Numbered from the stretch's first letter, positions 1-9,322 are shown. The stretch: DNA of 64,000 nucleotides from Vibrio tubiashii ATCC 19109 (GCF_000772105.1 NZ_CP009355.1:806001-870000), one strand, 5' to 3'. Made by a program: numbers and translations. The notes: generated by a model from the letters alone, not told the origin.

Positions 1-1
1 C

Positions 2-385
2 GGGCACGATGGTTCAATGTCTACCTTACACGCCAATACGCCAAGAGATGCCATTGCGCGGACTGAAAGCATGGTAATGATGGCGACCGCGAGTCTACCA
101 ATTGCAGCTATTCGACGAACCATTGTTAGTGCTGTCGACTTGATCGTGCAGGTAAAGCGTCTTCACGATGGTAGCCGTAAAGTGATGTACATATCCGAGA
201 TAATTGGGATGGAAGGTGACAGTGTGGTTATGGAAGACATTTTCCGTTATGAAGCGAGCTCAGAGTATAAAGAGGGCAAGATTAACGGCGAGTTTCGAAC
301 TCCTGGCTTATCTACGCGTTCGGTTATTTATGAGCGTGCCAAGTTCTTCGGTCTTGAAGAGACGGTTAGGGAGATTTTTGCATGA
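2..385 (+). CDS. tadA: Tad secretion ATPase TadA/CpaF, C-terminal part (5' truncated by window edge)
   Basis: The open frame runs in from the window edge and encodes the last 127 residues of a CpaF/TadA-type secretion ATPase of the GspE/VirB11 superfamily. The first visible residues GHDGSMSTLHANTP are the conserved His-box region that follows Walker B in this family, then the C-terminal helical part. The first internal ATG, at 17, lies inside this motif and is not a real start. In Tad systems this cytoplasmic hexamer powers assembly of Flp pili together with the TadB/TadC platform. Its TGA overlaps the ATG of tadB, so the two are translationally coupled. Nucleotide-binding motifs lie upstream and are not visible. 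Confidence 0.9.
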   Translation, partial: GHDGSMSTLHANTPRDAIARTESMVMMATASLPIAAIRRTIVSAVDLIVQVKRLHDGSRKVMYISEIIGMEGDSVVMEDIFRYEASSEYKEGKINGEFRTPGLSTRSVIYERAKFFGLEETVREIFA

Positions 386-1296
386 CCCTATTACTGATAC
401 TCGCTTGGGGAGGTCTCTTTGTTTATTGGATGATAGTTCACACACGCCAAAACAAGGAACTAAATAAGCTGATCCAAATGGAAGCTGAGTTTGAGGGGGT
501 GAAAGGCGCAAGAGCAGTTATTGATGCTCAGCAATTTGAAAAAGATTTCAAAGCGCGACTACGTCAACAATATAAAGCTGCAGTGAAAGTGTTTCAGCCA
601 AACATGCCGCTCAAGCTGTTGCTGTTCTTTTCAATCTCTGCGGGAGCAGTGTACGCGATCAACGAGTTCTTTTTCCGACAGGACTTCATGACGTGTTTGA
701 TTATCGTTGAACCGATATTGTTTGTGATGTTTTTTACCAAGCTCAAGCAAAGACAGGCAGAAAAATTCAAAAACAACTTTCCAGATGCACTGAATATTCT
801 TAGTGGTGCGATCTCTTCTGGTCAAAGTATCGTGCATGCATTTGAGTATGTAGGGAAACAACTAGACAACGAAGTGGGCAATGAATTTAAGTTCATGGCC
901 GAGCGACTGCTTATAGGTGAAGACCCTGATGACGTACTTGAAAGAAGTGCCGCGACTTTCCCTTACTTGGAGTACTTTTTCTTTGCGTCAACAATTCGAA
1001 TCAACTTGAACCGAGGCGGGCAGCTAAAGGATGTAATCAATCGCATTAACCGACTTATGTTTGATTCAAGAGCGGTAGAAAAAAAGAAAAATGCGTTGAC
1101 GTCAGAGGCACGCGCTTCCGCGAAAATCATCGCCTGTTTACCAGTCATTTTTCTAGTTATTTTGAAATTCACCAGCCCAGAGAATTACAACTTCGTCATG
1201 TTTGAACCGGGTGGACAACCGATTTTCTATTACGTGTTGATCAGTGAATTCATTGGTTTCGTGTGCATCTGGTTTATCTTGCGAGGGGTCGAATAA
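382..1296 (+). CDS. tadB: Tad inner-membrane platform protein TadB
   Basis: This 304-residue protein has the layout of TadB: an N-terminal membrane helix (about residues 3-20), a cytoplasmic linker, two more hydrophobic segments near 75-115, a type II secretion system F (T2SF) domain over about 130-240, and two C-terminal helices ending in a short basic-acidic tail. In Tad systems TadB and TadC form the inner-membrane platform moved by the TadA ATPase. The start overlaps the tadA stop (ATGA) and its stop overlaps the tadC start, typical of a tightly coupled operon. Confidence 0.9.
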   Translation: MTLLLILAWGGLFVYWMIVHTRQNKELNKLIQMEAEFEGVKGARAVIDAQQFEKDFKARLRQQYKAAVKVFQPNMPLKLLLFFSISAGAVYAINEFFFRQDFMTCLIIVEPILFVMFFTKLKQRQAEKFKNNFPDALNILSGAISSGQSIVHAFEYVGKQLDNEVGNEFKFMAERLLIGEDPDDVLERSAATFPYLEYFFFASTIRINLNRGGQLKDVINRINRLMFDSRAVEKKKNALTSEARASAKIIACLPVIFLVILKFTSPENYNFVMFEPGGQPIFYYVLISEFIGFVCIWFILRGVE

Positions 1297-2162
1297 TGGA
1301 TTTTCAAACCCTAATGCTATGGGCTTTCGCATTTATGTTTTCAATGTTGATCGCAGGTGGTGTACTGAAAGCATGGGACAATACTCGAGCCAATATTGCA
1401 ACGCGAAAAATTATTGGTTCTACACGCGAGGAACGTAAGCGCATCGACTTATTTAAAGTAGCGCTGTCTCAGGTGAGTTTTAACAAAGAAGAAACGCGGA
1501 AAAAGCTCGTAGCTGCTGGATTCTATAGTGATTATCTAGCTGATGTTTACTATCTAATTAAAATTATCCCGTTCACAGTTTGCCTAGCTCTAATTGGTTT
1601 TGATTACTTTCAAGGTCAAACAGAGGTTGCCTTTTCGCTACTCTACTTATTAGGCGCTTTAGGTCTATTTATAATCGGCCCCGATGCGTTTGTGACTAGT
1701 AGAGGTAAAGCCAATATAAAGCACATCAGCTCAAGACTTCCATTTCTTCTCGATCTTATGAACGTTTGTGTTCACACCGGGATGACAATTGAATCAAGTT
1801 TGGATTACTTGTCCAAAGAATTAGCGACCGTCGACCGTAATTTAGCCTATGTGGTGCGAGTCACTGTAGAACGTTCGCGATTGGTCGGTTTAGAAAAGGC
1901 GTTAGAAGAATTTTACGATCTAGTGCCTACCAGTGAATCTCAAAGCTTTGTCATGACTCTCGTACAGAGCCTTCAATTCGGTTCGTCTATTGGGCCAGTC
2001 TTGGCGACATTGGCTACCGATATTCGCGAACTCAATATGATGGATCTTGAAGAACGGATAGGAAAAATGGGCGCAAAAATGTCCATACCTCTAATTGCTT
2101 TTATCATGATACCTATCGTCGTACTGATTGCCGCTCCAGGCATTCTAAGGATGTTGACGTGA
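1296..2162 (+). CDS. tadC: Tad inner-membrane platform protein TadC
   Basis: A 288-residue T2SF-domain protein that pairs with TadB. Hydrophobic segments occur at the N-terminus (about residues 5-25), near 80-130 and at the C-terminus; the T2SF core includes a helix reading LPFLLDLMNVCVHTGMTIE. A longer frame opens at 1263, but the ATG at 1296 overlaps the tadB stop (TAATG) and gives the usual short TadC N-terminus, so I chose it. Predicted role: platform of the Flp pilus assembly machine. The following gene starts inside its stop codon. Confidence 0.9.
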   Translation: MDFQTLMLWAFAFMFSMLIAGGVLKAWDNTRANIATRKIIGSTREERKRIDLFKVALSQVSFNKEETRKKLVAAGFYSDYLADVYYLIKIIPFTVCLALIGFDYFQGQTEVAFSLLYLLGALGLFIIGPDAFVTSRGKANIKHISSRLPFLLDLMNVCVHTGMTIESSLDYLSKELATVDRNLAYVVRVTVERSRLVGLEKALEEFYDLVPTSESQSFVMTLVQSLQFGSSIGPVLATLATDIRELNMMDLEERIGKMGAKMSIPLIAFIMIPIVVLIAAPGILRMLT

Positions 2163-3283
2163 AAAAACTCACTCTTTGCACGCTATTAATCACTTGTGCT
2201 CTTTCAGGATGCGCGGCAGTAAACACTGAACTGGAAACCAAAGAAAAACTGCTTGTCGGGTCTGGGAATGACCAGCAACTGATAGAGTTTTACAAAGCAA
2301 ATTTAAAGCTTGAACCAATCTACAAAGCAAAACTGGTCAATCTGTATTTGACCCAAAAAGACATAAAGTCCGCAGAACTCTATAGAAATACCTATTCCGA
2401 GAGTGATTTGGAGCAGCCAGAGTTCATATTGACCAATGCGCGCCTCGATTACCAAAAGAAAAACTACGCACAAGCTTTAGAAAACCTCGATTTGTACTTG
2501 GATGAAGGCGGTGACGAGGGACAATTCCACCTGTTAAAAGGGAAAATACTCGCCCAGCAGAAACGTTTTCCAGAAGCCATTGAGCAGTTCGAAGAAAGCA
2601 GGAAGCGAGGCGCTTCTGACAGAGAAGCGGGCAACAACATTGCCGTGGTTAAGATGATGCAGTCCGATTACCTTGGAGCAACAGATACTTTATACGACTT
2701 GTACTTAGCCAGCCCTAGCGATAAGAAAGTGCGATCGAACCTGATTATTTCTTCGGTAAACGCTGACCGTCCTGACATTGCGTTAGAAGTACTTCGACAT
2801 ACCAACAGTGATGAGCAGGCGCGAAAGCAACTAGCAGCATTAATGCGCTCTATCAAAAAGAACAAAAGGAGCGAAAGTTCAGTGAGACAGTCAACAGCAA
2901 AAACGTCATTTAACTCAAGGGGGACTGGTGCTAGTTTCGTTGCACCAACGACAAAGGTTAGTCGCCTTGCTACCGACAACGAGTTTCAACAGGCGAAAAA
3001 CAGCCTTGATGGTTCAGAACTTGACCCAAAGAAATTGAAACCAGGAGTATTGCCAACTTATCGTGTCCAAGTGTTAGCGACTTATACTGCGATTCCCTCT
3101 GATTTTCTGAATTATCTAAAGACCAATTATGGAACCGTCTATTCATACACTCACGGTTTATGGAAGCGTTACTGTATCGGAGAGTTCAATGATCTAGATG
3201 AAGCCAAGACCTTTCTTTCTCGCTTAGATATCAAAGGCGCATTCGTCGTTGATTACACAAAAAAAAGGTACGTTAGACTATGA
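2159..3283 (+). CDS. TadD-like TPR lipoprotein with C-terminal SPOR-like domain
   Basis: This 374-residue protein starts with GTG overlapping the tadC stop. It has a lipoprotein signal (LSGC, Cys18). Helical TPR-like repeats cover about residues 40-225, including a segment reading LLKGKILAQQKRFPEAIEQF. A low-complexity Ser/Arg/Thr-rich linker follows (about 230-265). The last 75 residues resemble a SPOR fold (YRVQVLATY at the front, then a second strand with a GEFNDLDEA turn). Its position matches TadD, the Tad lipoprotein thought to help secretin assembly. The SPOR-like tail suggests contact with peptidoglycan; that is inference from pattern. Confidence 0.75.
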   Translation: MKKLTLCTLLITCALSGCAAVNTELETKEKLLVGSGNDQQLIEFYKANLKLEPIYKAKLVNLYLTQKDIKSAELYRNTYSESDLEQPEFILTNARLDYQKKNYAQALENLDLYLDEGGDEGQFHLLKGKILAQQKRFPEAIEQFEESRKRGASDREAGNNIAVVKMMQSDYLGATDTLYDLYLASPSDKKVRSNLIISSVNADRPDIALEVLRHTNSDEQARKQLAALMRSIKKNKRSESSVRQSTAKTSFNSRGTGASFVAPTTKVSRLATDNEFQQAKNSLDGSELDPKKLKPGVLPTYRVQVLATYTAIPSDFLNYLKTNYGTVYSYTHGLWKRYCIGEFNDLDEAKTFLSRLDIKGAFVVDYTKKRYVRL

Positions 3284-3810
3284 AGCGCTCTAAACAAAAA
3301 GGCTCGTTGACGATAGAGGCTGCGATGGGCATTCCCTTGTTTCTGGCGATTATTTTTGGCTGGGTCGAGATTTGTATCCTGACATTTAATATGAGCATGA
3401 CTGACCATGCATTGACCACTGCAGTAATGCGTACCAAAAAAGCAGGTGATTCAAGCAACAGTAACACGGTTAACTATGGTCAAATGATCAAAGATGAAAT
3501 GAATAAAGCCGGAGGCGCATTGTGGAGCAATGGCGTAAAGCCTGGCAGTGTTAAAATTCGGGTTGATTACTTCAAAGACTATGATGGATTCTTAAAGTGC
3601 ACCGACGCGTATCAATCGTCTAAAGAGTGCCCTGAAAAAAAAGACCAACCGGAAGACATGGCACTGGCAGTGTATAACCTTGAATATACCTATGACCCTT
3701 TAGTATCAATTTGGTTTCCAGACATGGTCATTAGAAGAGAAGTGATCACCATTCAAGAGTACGAGCGTTGTTCGTTCAAGATTGGGCAGGGGGCTGGCTG
3801 TGCGAGTTAA
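3280..3810 (+). CDS. tadE: TadE-like pseudopilin
   Basis: A 176-residue protein with a class III (prepilin-type) leader: basic residues, then G|SLTIE with Glu at +5 of the predicted mature protein, followed by a hydrophobic helix (about residues 14-35) and a periplasmic domain with a few cysteines. This is the hallmark of TadE/TadF minor pseudopilins processed by the Tad prepilin peptidase. The ATG overlaps the preceding stop (ATGA). Assignment as TadE rather than TadF rests on order and is approximate. Confidence 0.8.
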   Translation: MKRSKQKGSLTIEAAMGIPLFLAIIFGWVEICILTFNMSMTDHALTTAVMRTKKAGDSSNSNTVNYGQMIKDEMNKAGGALWSNGVKPGSVKIRVDYFKDYDGFLKCTDAYQSSKECPEKKDQPEDMALAVYNLEYTYDPLVSIWFPDMVIRREVITIQEYERCSFKIGQGAGCAS

Positions 3811-4384
3811 ACAAACAGGTTCTTTTGCTGTGGAGTTGGCGTTAGTCCTAGTGTTCGCTTCTGGTTTGTTTTTAGTTGTCGTGAATTACATGTTGGCTAT
3901 CAACAAAAAAGGTCAGTTGGACAGAGCTTCATACTCTCTTACGACGATCCTATCTGAAAGAAAACAATTGTTTAGTTCGGACCTAGACATATGTGCAGGT
4001 AATTGTCGTAAAACAGAGCAAACCACATATTCAATTGCTTCCGCATCGATGAAACGCATGATACCAAACTTTGACAAATCTAAGTTTGGTATGCGTATCG
4101 ATGAGATTCGTTTAGAAGAGACACTATTACCTAGTGGTAAAACTCATTACAAACGCGTCCAAAAAACGCTGACTAAAGGGGCAATTCATGGCTGCGATTT
4201 TCCAAATATGAGCGACATAACCAAAGATAAGGCGATTGAATTATTACCAATAACCTCTCGTGGTCGGAGATTGCCTTTGTATCAAGTGTCATTGTGCTAT
4301 GAGATTCCGGTGAATCTATTGGGTGTAGCCAATGGTGAGGTTCTTCGCCTGTTAAGCACTTCTTATTCGTTCGCGAGGGTCTAG
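3800..4384 (+). CDS. tadF: TadF-like pseudopilin
   Basis: A second TadE-family pseudopilin of 194 residues. The leader reads VKQTG|SFAVE, again with Glu at +5, followed by a hydrophobic helix. The frame is open from a TTG at 3782, but the GTG at 3800 sits about 8 bases after a purine-rich ribosome site (caggggg) and gives the expected short basic leader, so I prefer it. It overlaps the end of the previous gene by 11 bases. Four or more periplasmic cysteines could form disulfides. Part of the Tad operon. Confidence 0.78.
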   Translation: MRVKQTGSFAVELALVLVFASGLFLVVVNYMLAINKKGQLDRASYSLTTILSERKQLFSSDLDICAGNCRKTEQTTYSIASASMKRMIPNFDKSKFGMRIDEIRLEETLLPSGKTHYKRVQKTLTKGAIHGCDFPNMSDITKDKAIELLPITSRGRRLPLYQVSLCYEIPVNLLGVANGEVLRLLSTSYSFARV

Positions 4385-4385
4385 G

Positions 4386-5696
4386 ATGAGAACATTTAAG
4401 AAACAGAGTGGTGTGGCAGGAATACTTTTTATAGGTTTGCTGCCCATCATGGTCATCTTTATGGCTTTTTCGATGCAAATGGCGCAACAAATGTTGGCCC
4501 ATGCTCGTGTCTTGGAAGCGGCGGAAGTGTCAAGCCTAGCATTAATTGCAAGTCCAAAAGAAACTGAAGATGACAACGTTAAATACGCACGTCAGTTAGT
4601 GGATCGATATGTCGTTGACAATATAAATGATGTCGACGTTGAAGTGTACACGCGTAAATGCGAATACAAAGATGGCTGTGTTCAGGCGAGTGGGGAGTTG
4701 GCACCTTTCAGCGATTTTGTCGTCAGTGCAAAAGCAGAACATAAATCATGGATAGCTTATGAAGAAGCAGACTTAAAGCCTGAGTTTGAAGTCGCAGGTC
4801 AATCGGTGACACGAAAGTATCTTCCACAACCAGTAGATGTTTACTTCATCGCTGACTTCAGTGGTTCGATGAAGCATCACTGGAAAGGGGGGAAATCAAA
4901 ACTAGATGTTGTTAAACAAACGATCGAGAGAGTGGTTGAAGATATTGAAAACTTCAACACCGAAGAGAAGAGTCGCATTGCGTTAATGGGGTACAACCCA
5001 ATGCACGTCAAGCAGACTGGAACGGTATATTTGAATGCTTACGGTTACCGTAGGTCGTGGCCACGAAAAGTTGCCTACAATTTTGCACGAAATACAGCCA
5101 GTCAAACGGTTGCCAAGATGTTCGACAAGCCAATCGTTTACTCAAAGGTACAAGAGTATGTATCTGGAATGTCACGTTTAGAAGTTAAATCTCTTGCGCA
5201 GAATAACGATCGGTTTGTGGACTATTACAAGTTTTACGATATTCCACTTACTGAAGATTACTCCAATTTTAAGAGAAGACTATCAAACACATCTCTCGGT
5301 GCTGAAGGTGGTACTTCTTCTTGGAATGGGATCATCGCTGCTGCACAAGAAGCGAATCGAGCAACAAATATTAACCCAGAGCAGGTATTTATCGTTTTAT
5401 CTGATGGTGCCGATAATGACGAAGGCTATCTACAACGATTGGTAAACCAAGGTCTATGCAAAAAGCTACGCTCAACTATATCTGCTAAAAGGAATCGATT
5501 CCAAAGCAAAACAGGCAGTGCGGGCAAAACCAAAGTCACCATGGGAGTAATTGGCGTGGACTACCGAGTTAAAGAGTCGGATGGATTTGGTGATTGTTTT
5601 GGTCGGAAAAACATTTACCACGCCAAAGATGGTGACGACGTTTACAAATATATTTTAAACCTAATCAACGAAGAAACAGGAAGACTTAAGGATTAA
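4386..5696 (+). CDS. tadG: TadG-like protein with von Willebrand factor A domain
   Basis: This 436-residue protein starts one base after the tadF stop. It has a short basic N-terminus, a Gly-Val-Ala junction and one hydrophobic helix (about residues 10-35), the usual TadG N-terminus. From about residue 150 to the end it carries a VWA domain: the metal-ion adhesion motif DFSGS (Asp157, Ser159, Ser161) is intact, and a later strand-loop reads VLSDGADND. TadG proteins are membrane-anchored and face the periplasm; VWA-bearing versions are thought to act in adhesion or pilus anchoring. Function beyond Tad association is inferred. Confidence 0.82.
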   Translation: MRTFKKQSGVAGILFIGLLPIMVIFMAFSMQMAQQMLAHARVLEAAEVSSLALIASPKETEDDNVKYARQLVDRYVVDNINDVDVEVYTRKCEYKDGCVQASGELAPFSDFVVSAKAEHKSWIAYEEADLKPEFEVAGQSVTRKYLPQPVDVYFIADFSGSMKHHWKGGKSKLDVVKQTIERVVEDIENFNTEEKSRIALMGYNPMHVKQTGTVYLNAYGYRRSWPRKVAYNFARNTASQTVAKMFDKPIVYSKVQEYVSGMSRLEVKSLAQNNDRFVDYYKFYDIPLTEDYSNFKRRLSNTSLGAEGGTSSWNGIIAAAQEANRATNINPEQVFIVLSDGADNDEGYLQRLVNQGLCKKLRSTISAKRNRFQSKTGSAGKTKVTMGVIGVDYRVKESDGFGDCFGRKNIYHAKDGDDVYKYILNLINEETGRLKD

Positions 5697-5697
5697 C

Positions 5698-6264
5698 ATG
5701 AAATACCCAGTAATTATTACTTCAATCTTACTATCGCCGCTGGGTTATGCGAACTGCTTGGGTAGTGTCGATGAATTTATAACATCAACTACCTTAGTCT
5801 CTTCTCATACAGTCAAAACTCAGGTTTCTGGCCATTTAACTCAGCGTGAACAAATGCTTGAAAATACTGTATTGAACAGCAATCGCGATGTGGTTCATGT
5901 TGAAGCTAGAGATGAACTGTGTTTTTACGACAAAGAGACACAATCTTTAGTACTTAACTACGGTATTGATATTTACAGGCTGTCGCCTAGCCATAAGCAG
6001 GTACTAGAGAAGTATTTAGGATTGGTTAGTGACAAAGCACAGATCTATATCGAAGGGCATGCAGACAGTTTAGGTGGTGAGGTTTACAATAAAGCGCTGT
6101 CTGCTCGACGAGCTAAACAGGTAGCAAAGTATCTAAAAAACGATTTAAATCAGGGTAACAGAATTGTGGAGCATGCTTTTGGAGAAAGCTCTCCCATTTG
6201 TAACCTTACTGAAAATTCGGCGACAGGCTGCAATCGTCGTGTAGTGATAACCGTTAAATCGTGA
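5698..6264 (+). CDS. OmpA-family peptidoglycan-binding protein at end of Tad operon
   Basis: A 188-residue exported protein with a signal peptide (about residues 1-18, cleavage after GYA) and a C-terminal OmpA-like domain (about 85-188) including the segment YIEGHADSLG and the helix NKALSARRAKQVAKYL, which are the conserved peptidoglycan-contact features. It starts one base after the tadG stop, so it is the last gene of the operon. OmpA-like genes close many vibrio Tad loci and probably anchor the apparatus to the cell wall; the role is inferred from domain and position. Confidence 0.82.
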   Translation: MKYPVIITSILLSPLGYANCLGSVDEFITSTTLVSSHTVKTQVSGHLTQREQMLENTVLNSNRDVVHVEARDELCFYDKETQSLVLNYGIDIYRLSPSHKQVLEKYLGLVSDKAQIYIEGHADSLGGEVYNKALSARRAKQVAKYLKNDLNQGNRIVEHAFGESSPICNLTENSATGCNRRVVITVKS

Positions 6265-6353
6265 TGCGCTGTCTAATCTTTGCTTGTTTGTGTATTTTGT
6301 GGGCGTCGGCGATGAGCGGGTTATTTTAAACAAAAGAGCCAGCATAGATGAAG

Positions 6354-6445
6354 TGACCCCCAATAGTTGGACACCAATTATTGGGGGTCTTTTTATGTCC
6401 AAATACAGCCGAGCGTTGAAATGCTCATCGTTAAACGAGTTGCCA
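6354..6445 (+). mobile_element. Possible relic of an IS3-family left end with broken orfA start
   Basis: TGACCCCCAATAGTTGGACA at 6354 resembles the terminal repeat of IS150-type IS3 elements. Immediately after the hairpin an ATG at 6395 opens a frame MSKYSRALKCS, like the start of IS3 OrfA proteins. A one-base deletion after that point would explain the change of frame: the next frame continues IVKRVAKL, again OrfA-like, before stopping. Nothing further of a transposase is present and the relic abuts the next gene. The match is from memory of the family, so confidence is limited. Confidence 0.4.
6355..6394 (+). terminator. Strong hairpin terminator after the Tad operon
   Basis: A perfect 10-bp stem (GACCCCCAAT at 6355-6364 with ATTGGGGGTC at 6380-6389), extended by near-palindromic inner bases, is followed by TTTTT. 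It lies 90 bases after the last Tad-operon gene and should end its transcript. It coincides with a possible IS3-family end described separately. Confidence 0.8.
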
Positions 6446-6448
6446 AAC

Positions 6449-7282
6449 TTATTTACTGCTAATCGGTAGGGATGGATCAGCTCCCCATTCCGTCCATGAA
6501 CCGTCATACACTGCTAGGTTCTGATAACCGCATAAATGGGCAGCCAATAGAACGATACACGCTGTCACCCCAGAGCCACAGCTAAATAGCGTTTGGCTGG
6601 CTTGCTGCGACAGTGAGCTTGTTAGGATTGACTGCAACTCTTCCACAGGCTTAAGTTTGTGCCCTTTCATGAGTTCTGCAAATGGCTGACAGACAGAGTT
6701 GGGAATATGACCGCTTCGAATGCCTGCTCTTGGCTCAGCGACTTCGCTATTAAAACGGGCGCGTGAACGCGCATCGACTGTTAAGCTGTGGCTATTGTCA
6801 ATTTGCTCCAGTACGTATTCAGCATCAACAAAGTAGTGCGGATCAAGCTGACCGGAGAAATCTCCAGTGGACTCAATTTTGCGATACGTTTTTGTGGTTG
6901 CAAGACGTTGAGATTTCCATTCTGTTAAACCACCATCAAGAATATAGACTTGCTGATGACCCATTGCGCGGAACATCCACCATGCTCTTGGTGAGGCGAA
7001 GGTGCCACTGTTGTCGTAAACAACAATGATGGAATCGTTGTTGATCCCCAGAGCCTGCGCCAAGCGATTAAACCGCTCTTCACTTGGCATCATATGAGGT
7101 AGGGAAGCGTTAGGATCGCAAAACTCTTGGTCGTAATCGAATCTTAGGCTGTCTGGAATGAGGTTGGTTTTGTCTTTTTCTACTTCGCCCGGGATCTGAA
7201 AATCAATGCTGGTATCTAGAATAACTAGATTGTCGTCGTCCATTAACTTATTGAGATCATTAGCGGTGATCAGCGGTGACAT
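6449..7282 (-). CDS. sseA: Sulfurtransferase (3-mercaptopyruvate / thiosulfate type), two rhodanese domains
   Basis: A 277-residue protein with tandem rhodanese domains, the length of SseA-type sulfurtransferases. The active-site loop in the second domain is CGSGVTA with catalytic Cys235, the loop typical of 3-mercaptopyruvate sulfurtransferase. The N-terminal domain (about 1-130) keeps the inactive rhodanese fold, including the segment VVYDNSGTFASPRAWWMFR. Predicted cytoplasmic; transfers sulfane sulfur to acceptors such as cyanide or thiols. It stands alone, convergent with the Tad operon. Exact donor preference cannot be told from sequence. Confidence 0.85.
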   Translation of the reverse strand: MSPLITANDLNKLMDDDNLVILDTSIDFQIPGEVEKDKTNLIPDSLRFDYDQEFCDPNASLPHMMPSEERFNRLAQALGINNDSIIVVYDNSGTFASPRAWWMFRAMGHQQVYILDGGLTEWKSQRLATTKTYRKIESTGDFSGQLDPHYFVDAEYVLEQIDNSHSLTVDARSRARFNSEVAEPRAGIRSGHIPNSVCQPFAELMKGHKLKPVEELQSILTSSLSQQASQTLFSCGSGVTACIVLLAAHLCGYQNLAVYDGSWTEWGADPSLPISSK

Positions 7283-7375
7283 TGGCTATCCTTATGTTTT
7301 TGAAAGACATAAGGATTAAGCTACACGACCACCCGCTGACAAGCAACCGCGCAGCACTTAGAAGCAATGTGTTTG

Positions 7376-9322
7376 TTAAGCAATTTTGAATCGCTTCATC
7401 TGTAAATCGAGATACTGTGCGACTTCAGCGAGCTCGTGTGCAGAGTCAGCGACATGTTTGACCGTCTCGCTGTTTTCCCGCGTGATATTGTAGGTTTCGG
7501 TAATATTCTCGCTAACCGTCGTCGTCACCATACACTGTTCTTCCACAGCAGCTGCGATTTGCGTGTTAGTGTCCCCGAGCTCATCAATAGTGCTGTGTAT
7601 TGCGGAAATGTTCTCAGATGCTGACTTAGCCTGTATCGCTGCTTTGGTGACTGTATCGTGACTTGAATCAATGGATTGCCTTGCAGAGTCGGCACCAGAT
7701 TGCAGTGAATGAATCATTGAATCTATCTGACCAGTTGCTTCTTGGGTTCTTTTCGCTAACGAACGTACTTCATCGGCGACCACCGCGAAGCCTCGACCTT
7801 GATCACCTGCGCGCGCTGCCTCGATTGCTGCATTGAGGGCAAGTAGATTGGTTTGCTCTGCTACGCCTTGTATCACTTCCAAAATACTACCGATATTCAT
7901 AGATTCATCGTACAGTTCGCCTACTTGAGTTGAACCAATTTTCATCGCTTTCTCGGCGTTTTCTATTGCTTCTAGTGTGCTCTCGACTTCATTGAGGCTG
8001 TTGTTAACGTTGGTTGTCGCTGATTGAGTAAATGAGGCAGCGTCTGAGGCACTTTGTGAAATTTCAGTAGTGCTAGTTGAAAGTTGCTGAACAGAAGACG
8101 AAATCTGTTCCATTTCATGGCTAAGCTGGTTAGATGATTGATTGGTGGTGTGGGTTATAGCCGAAAGCTCTTCTGACATCTGACCGACTTTAATACAAGA
8201 GTCGTTTACCTTTCCGACAATATCACGCAACGAAAGAATCGTGGTGCGCATATTTTTCAGCAACTCTGCAATTTCGTCTTTGCCTTTAACTTCGACATCA
8301 TTAGAAAGATCACCTTCTGCGAGCTGAGAAGAGATTTGTTTGACTTTATCTATCCCAATACGAATGGAGCGGGTGATTGCAAGAGCTGTGACTATCCCTA
8401 CAATGAACGCAAGGATCGCGAGCGAGATGATAATTTCTATCGTGTCATTTTTTGCTTCCAACAGATCGTTAGAAAGTACGTGTTGCTCTTCGACAGATTC
8501 TAGTTTTATCAGCTCTAGTTCTTTAGAGATATCAAGCCCGAGTGCCAACATTTCTTTCTCGGCTTTATGTTGTGTTTCTCTAAGTTTAACAACCTCTTCA
8601 AACCCCGTAGCGTAGGCAATACTTTGTTCAAGGAATTCATTTAGCAATTCAGTATCTCTACTACTGGTGATGTAGTTGCGGAACTTATCTTCAAGTGCGG
8701 GCAACTCTGAACCAAAATAGTTTCTGACTTCAGCAGCAACTTCTGCTTTCTCATTATGCAGATAGTTCAATACTGCGATATTGGCGAGTAAGAATTTCTC
8801 CATAACCAAAGACGAATAGTACTCAATATCTGCATTTGATGAATCGTGTGCGGCCTTAATCATCTGCTCGAGATCGTAAATGGCCTTTTTCTCCAATTCG
8901 ACCATTTCAACATAAACTTTATGTTCTACTGCCTCAGTTGATTGCTTAACGATTTGAAAGGATTCGTCAAATAAATCGACCTCTTTGAAGACGGTTTCTA
9001 AATGTTTTTTACGTAGAGGGTCTGTGGTGGCTTTTAAGTCATCAGAGACCATTTTGCGCAATTTAGAGAGACGACTTTCGTAAATAGAGAGTTGCTGTTG
9101 AGACAATGTGTTGGCGTATTGGAGGGCACTTAGGCGGACTTTGAGAAAATTTGCTTGTATTTCCCCAGCCAAAGCGGTTTCTGTGGAAAGTTCTCCATAA
9201 TGCTCAAAGTTGTGTGCGGCTGTTACCATACCTTTGTAGCTATAGAGAATCGCCACGAGGAAAAACAAAAGACAGACCGCAAAACCAAGGCGTATTTTAT
9301 TGGCAATAGTAAGATTCAACAT
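7376..9322 (-). CDS. Methyl-accepting chemotaxis protein with long helical periplasmic sensor
   Basis: A 648-residue chemoreceptor. TM1 spans about residues 8-30, an all-helical periplasmic region of about 260 residues follows, then TM2 (about 295-318), a HAMP domain and a long cytoplasmic coiled coil with the conserved hairpin tip [18 protein letters not shown]. The length and helical character of the sensor region resemble the helical bimodular (HBM) type that binds small carboxylates in other species; this is inference. Both flanks are unrelated genes and no che genes are nearby. Ligand unknown. Confidence 0.9.
   Translation of the reverse strand: MLNLTIANKIRLGFAVCLLFFLVAILYSYKGMVTAAHNFEHYGELSTETALAGEIQANFLKVRLSALQYANTLSQQQLSIYESRLSKLRKMVSDDLKATTDPLRKKHLETVFKEVDLFDESFQIVKQSTEAVEHKVYVEMVELEKKAIYDLEQMIKAAHDSSNADIEYYSSLVMEKFLLANIAVLNYLHNEKAEVAAEVRNYFGSELPALEDKFRNYITSSRDTELLNEFLEQSIAYATGFEEVVKLRETQHKAEKEMLALGLDISKELELIKLESVEEQHVLSNDLLEAKNDTIEIIISLAILAFIVGIVTALAITRSIRIGIDKVKQISSQLAEGDLSNDVEVKGKDEIAELLKNMRTTILSLRDIVGKVNDSCIKVGQMSEELSAITHTTNQSSNQLSHEMEQISSSVQQLSTSTTEISQSASDAASFTQSATTNVNNSLNEVESTLEAIENAEKAMKIGSTQVGELYDESMNIGSILEVIQGVAEQTNLLALNAAIEAARAGDQGRGFAVVADEVRSLAKRTQEATGQIDSMIHSLQSGADSARQSIDSSHDTVTKAAIQAKSASENISAIHSTIDELGDTNTQIAAAVEEQCMVTTTVSENITETYNITRENSETVKHVADSAHELAEVAQYLDLQMKRFKIA

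Noticed and set aside
6284..6469. 61-codon open frame in the terminator region
   Set aside because: It runs through the hairpin and has no ribosome site; only its last part resembles an IS fragment, reported as a relic.
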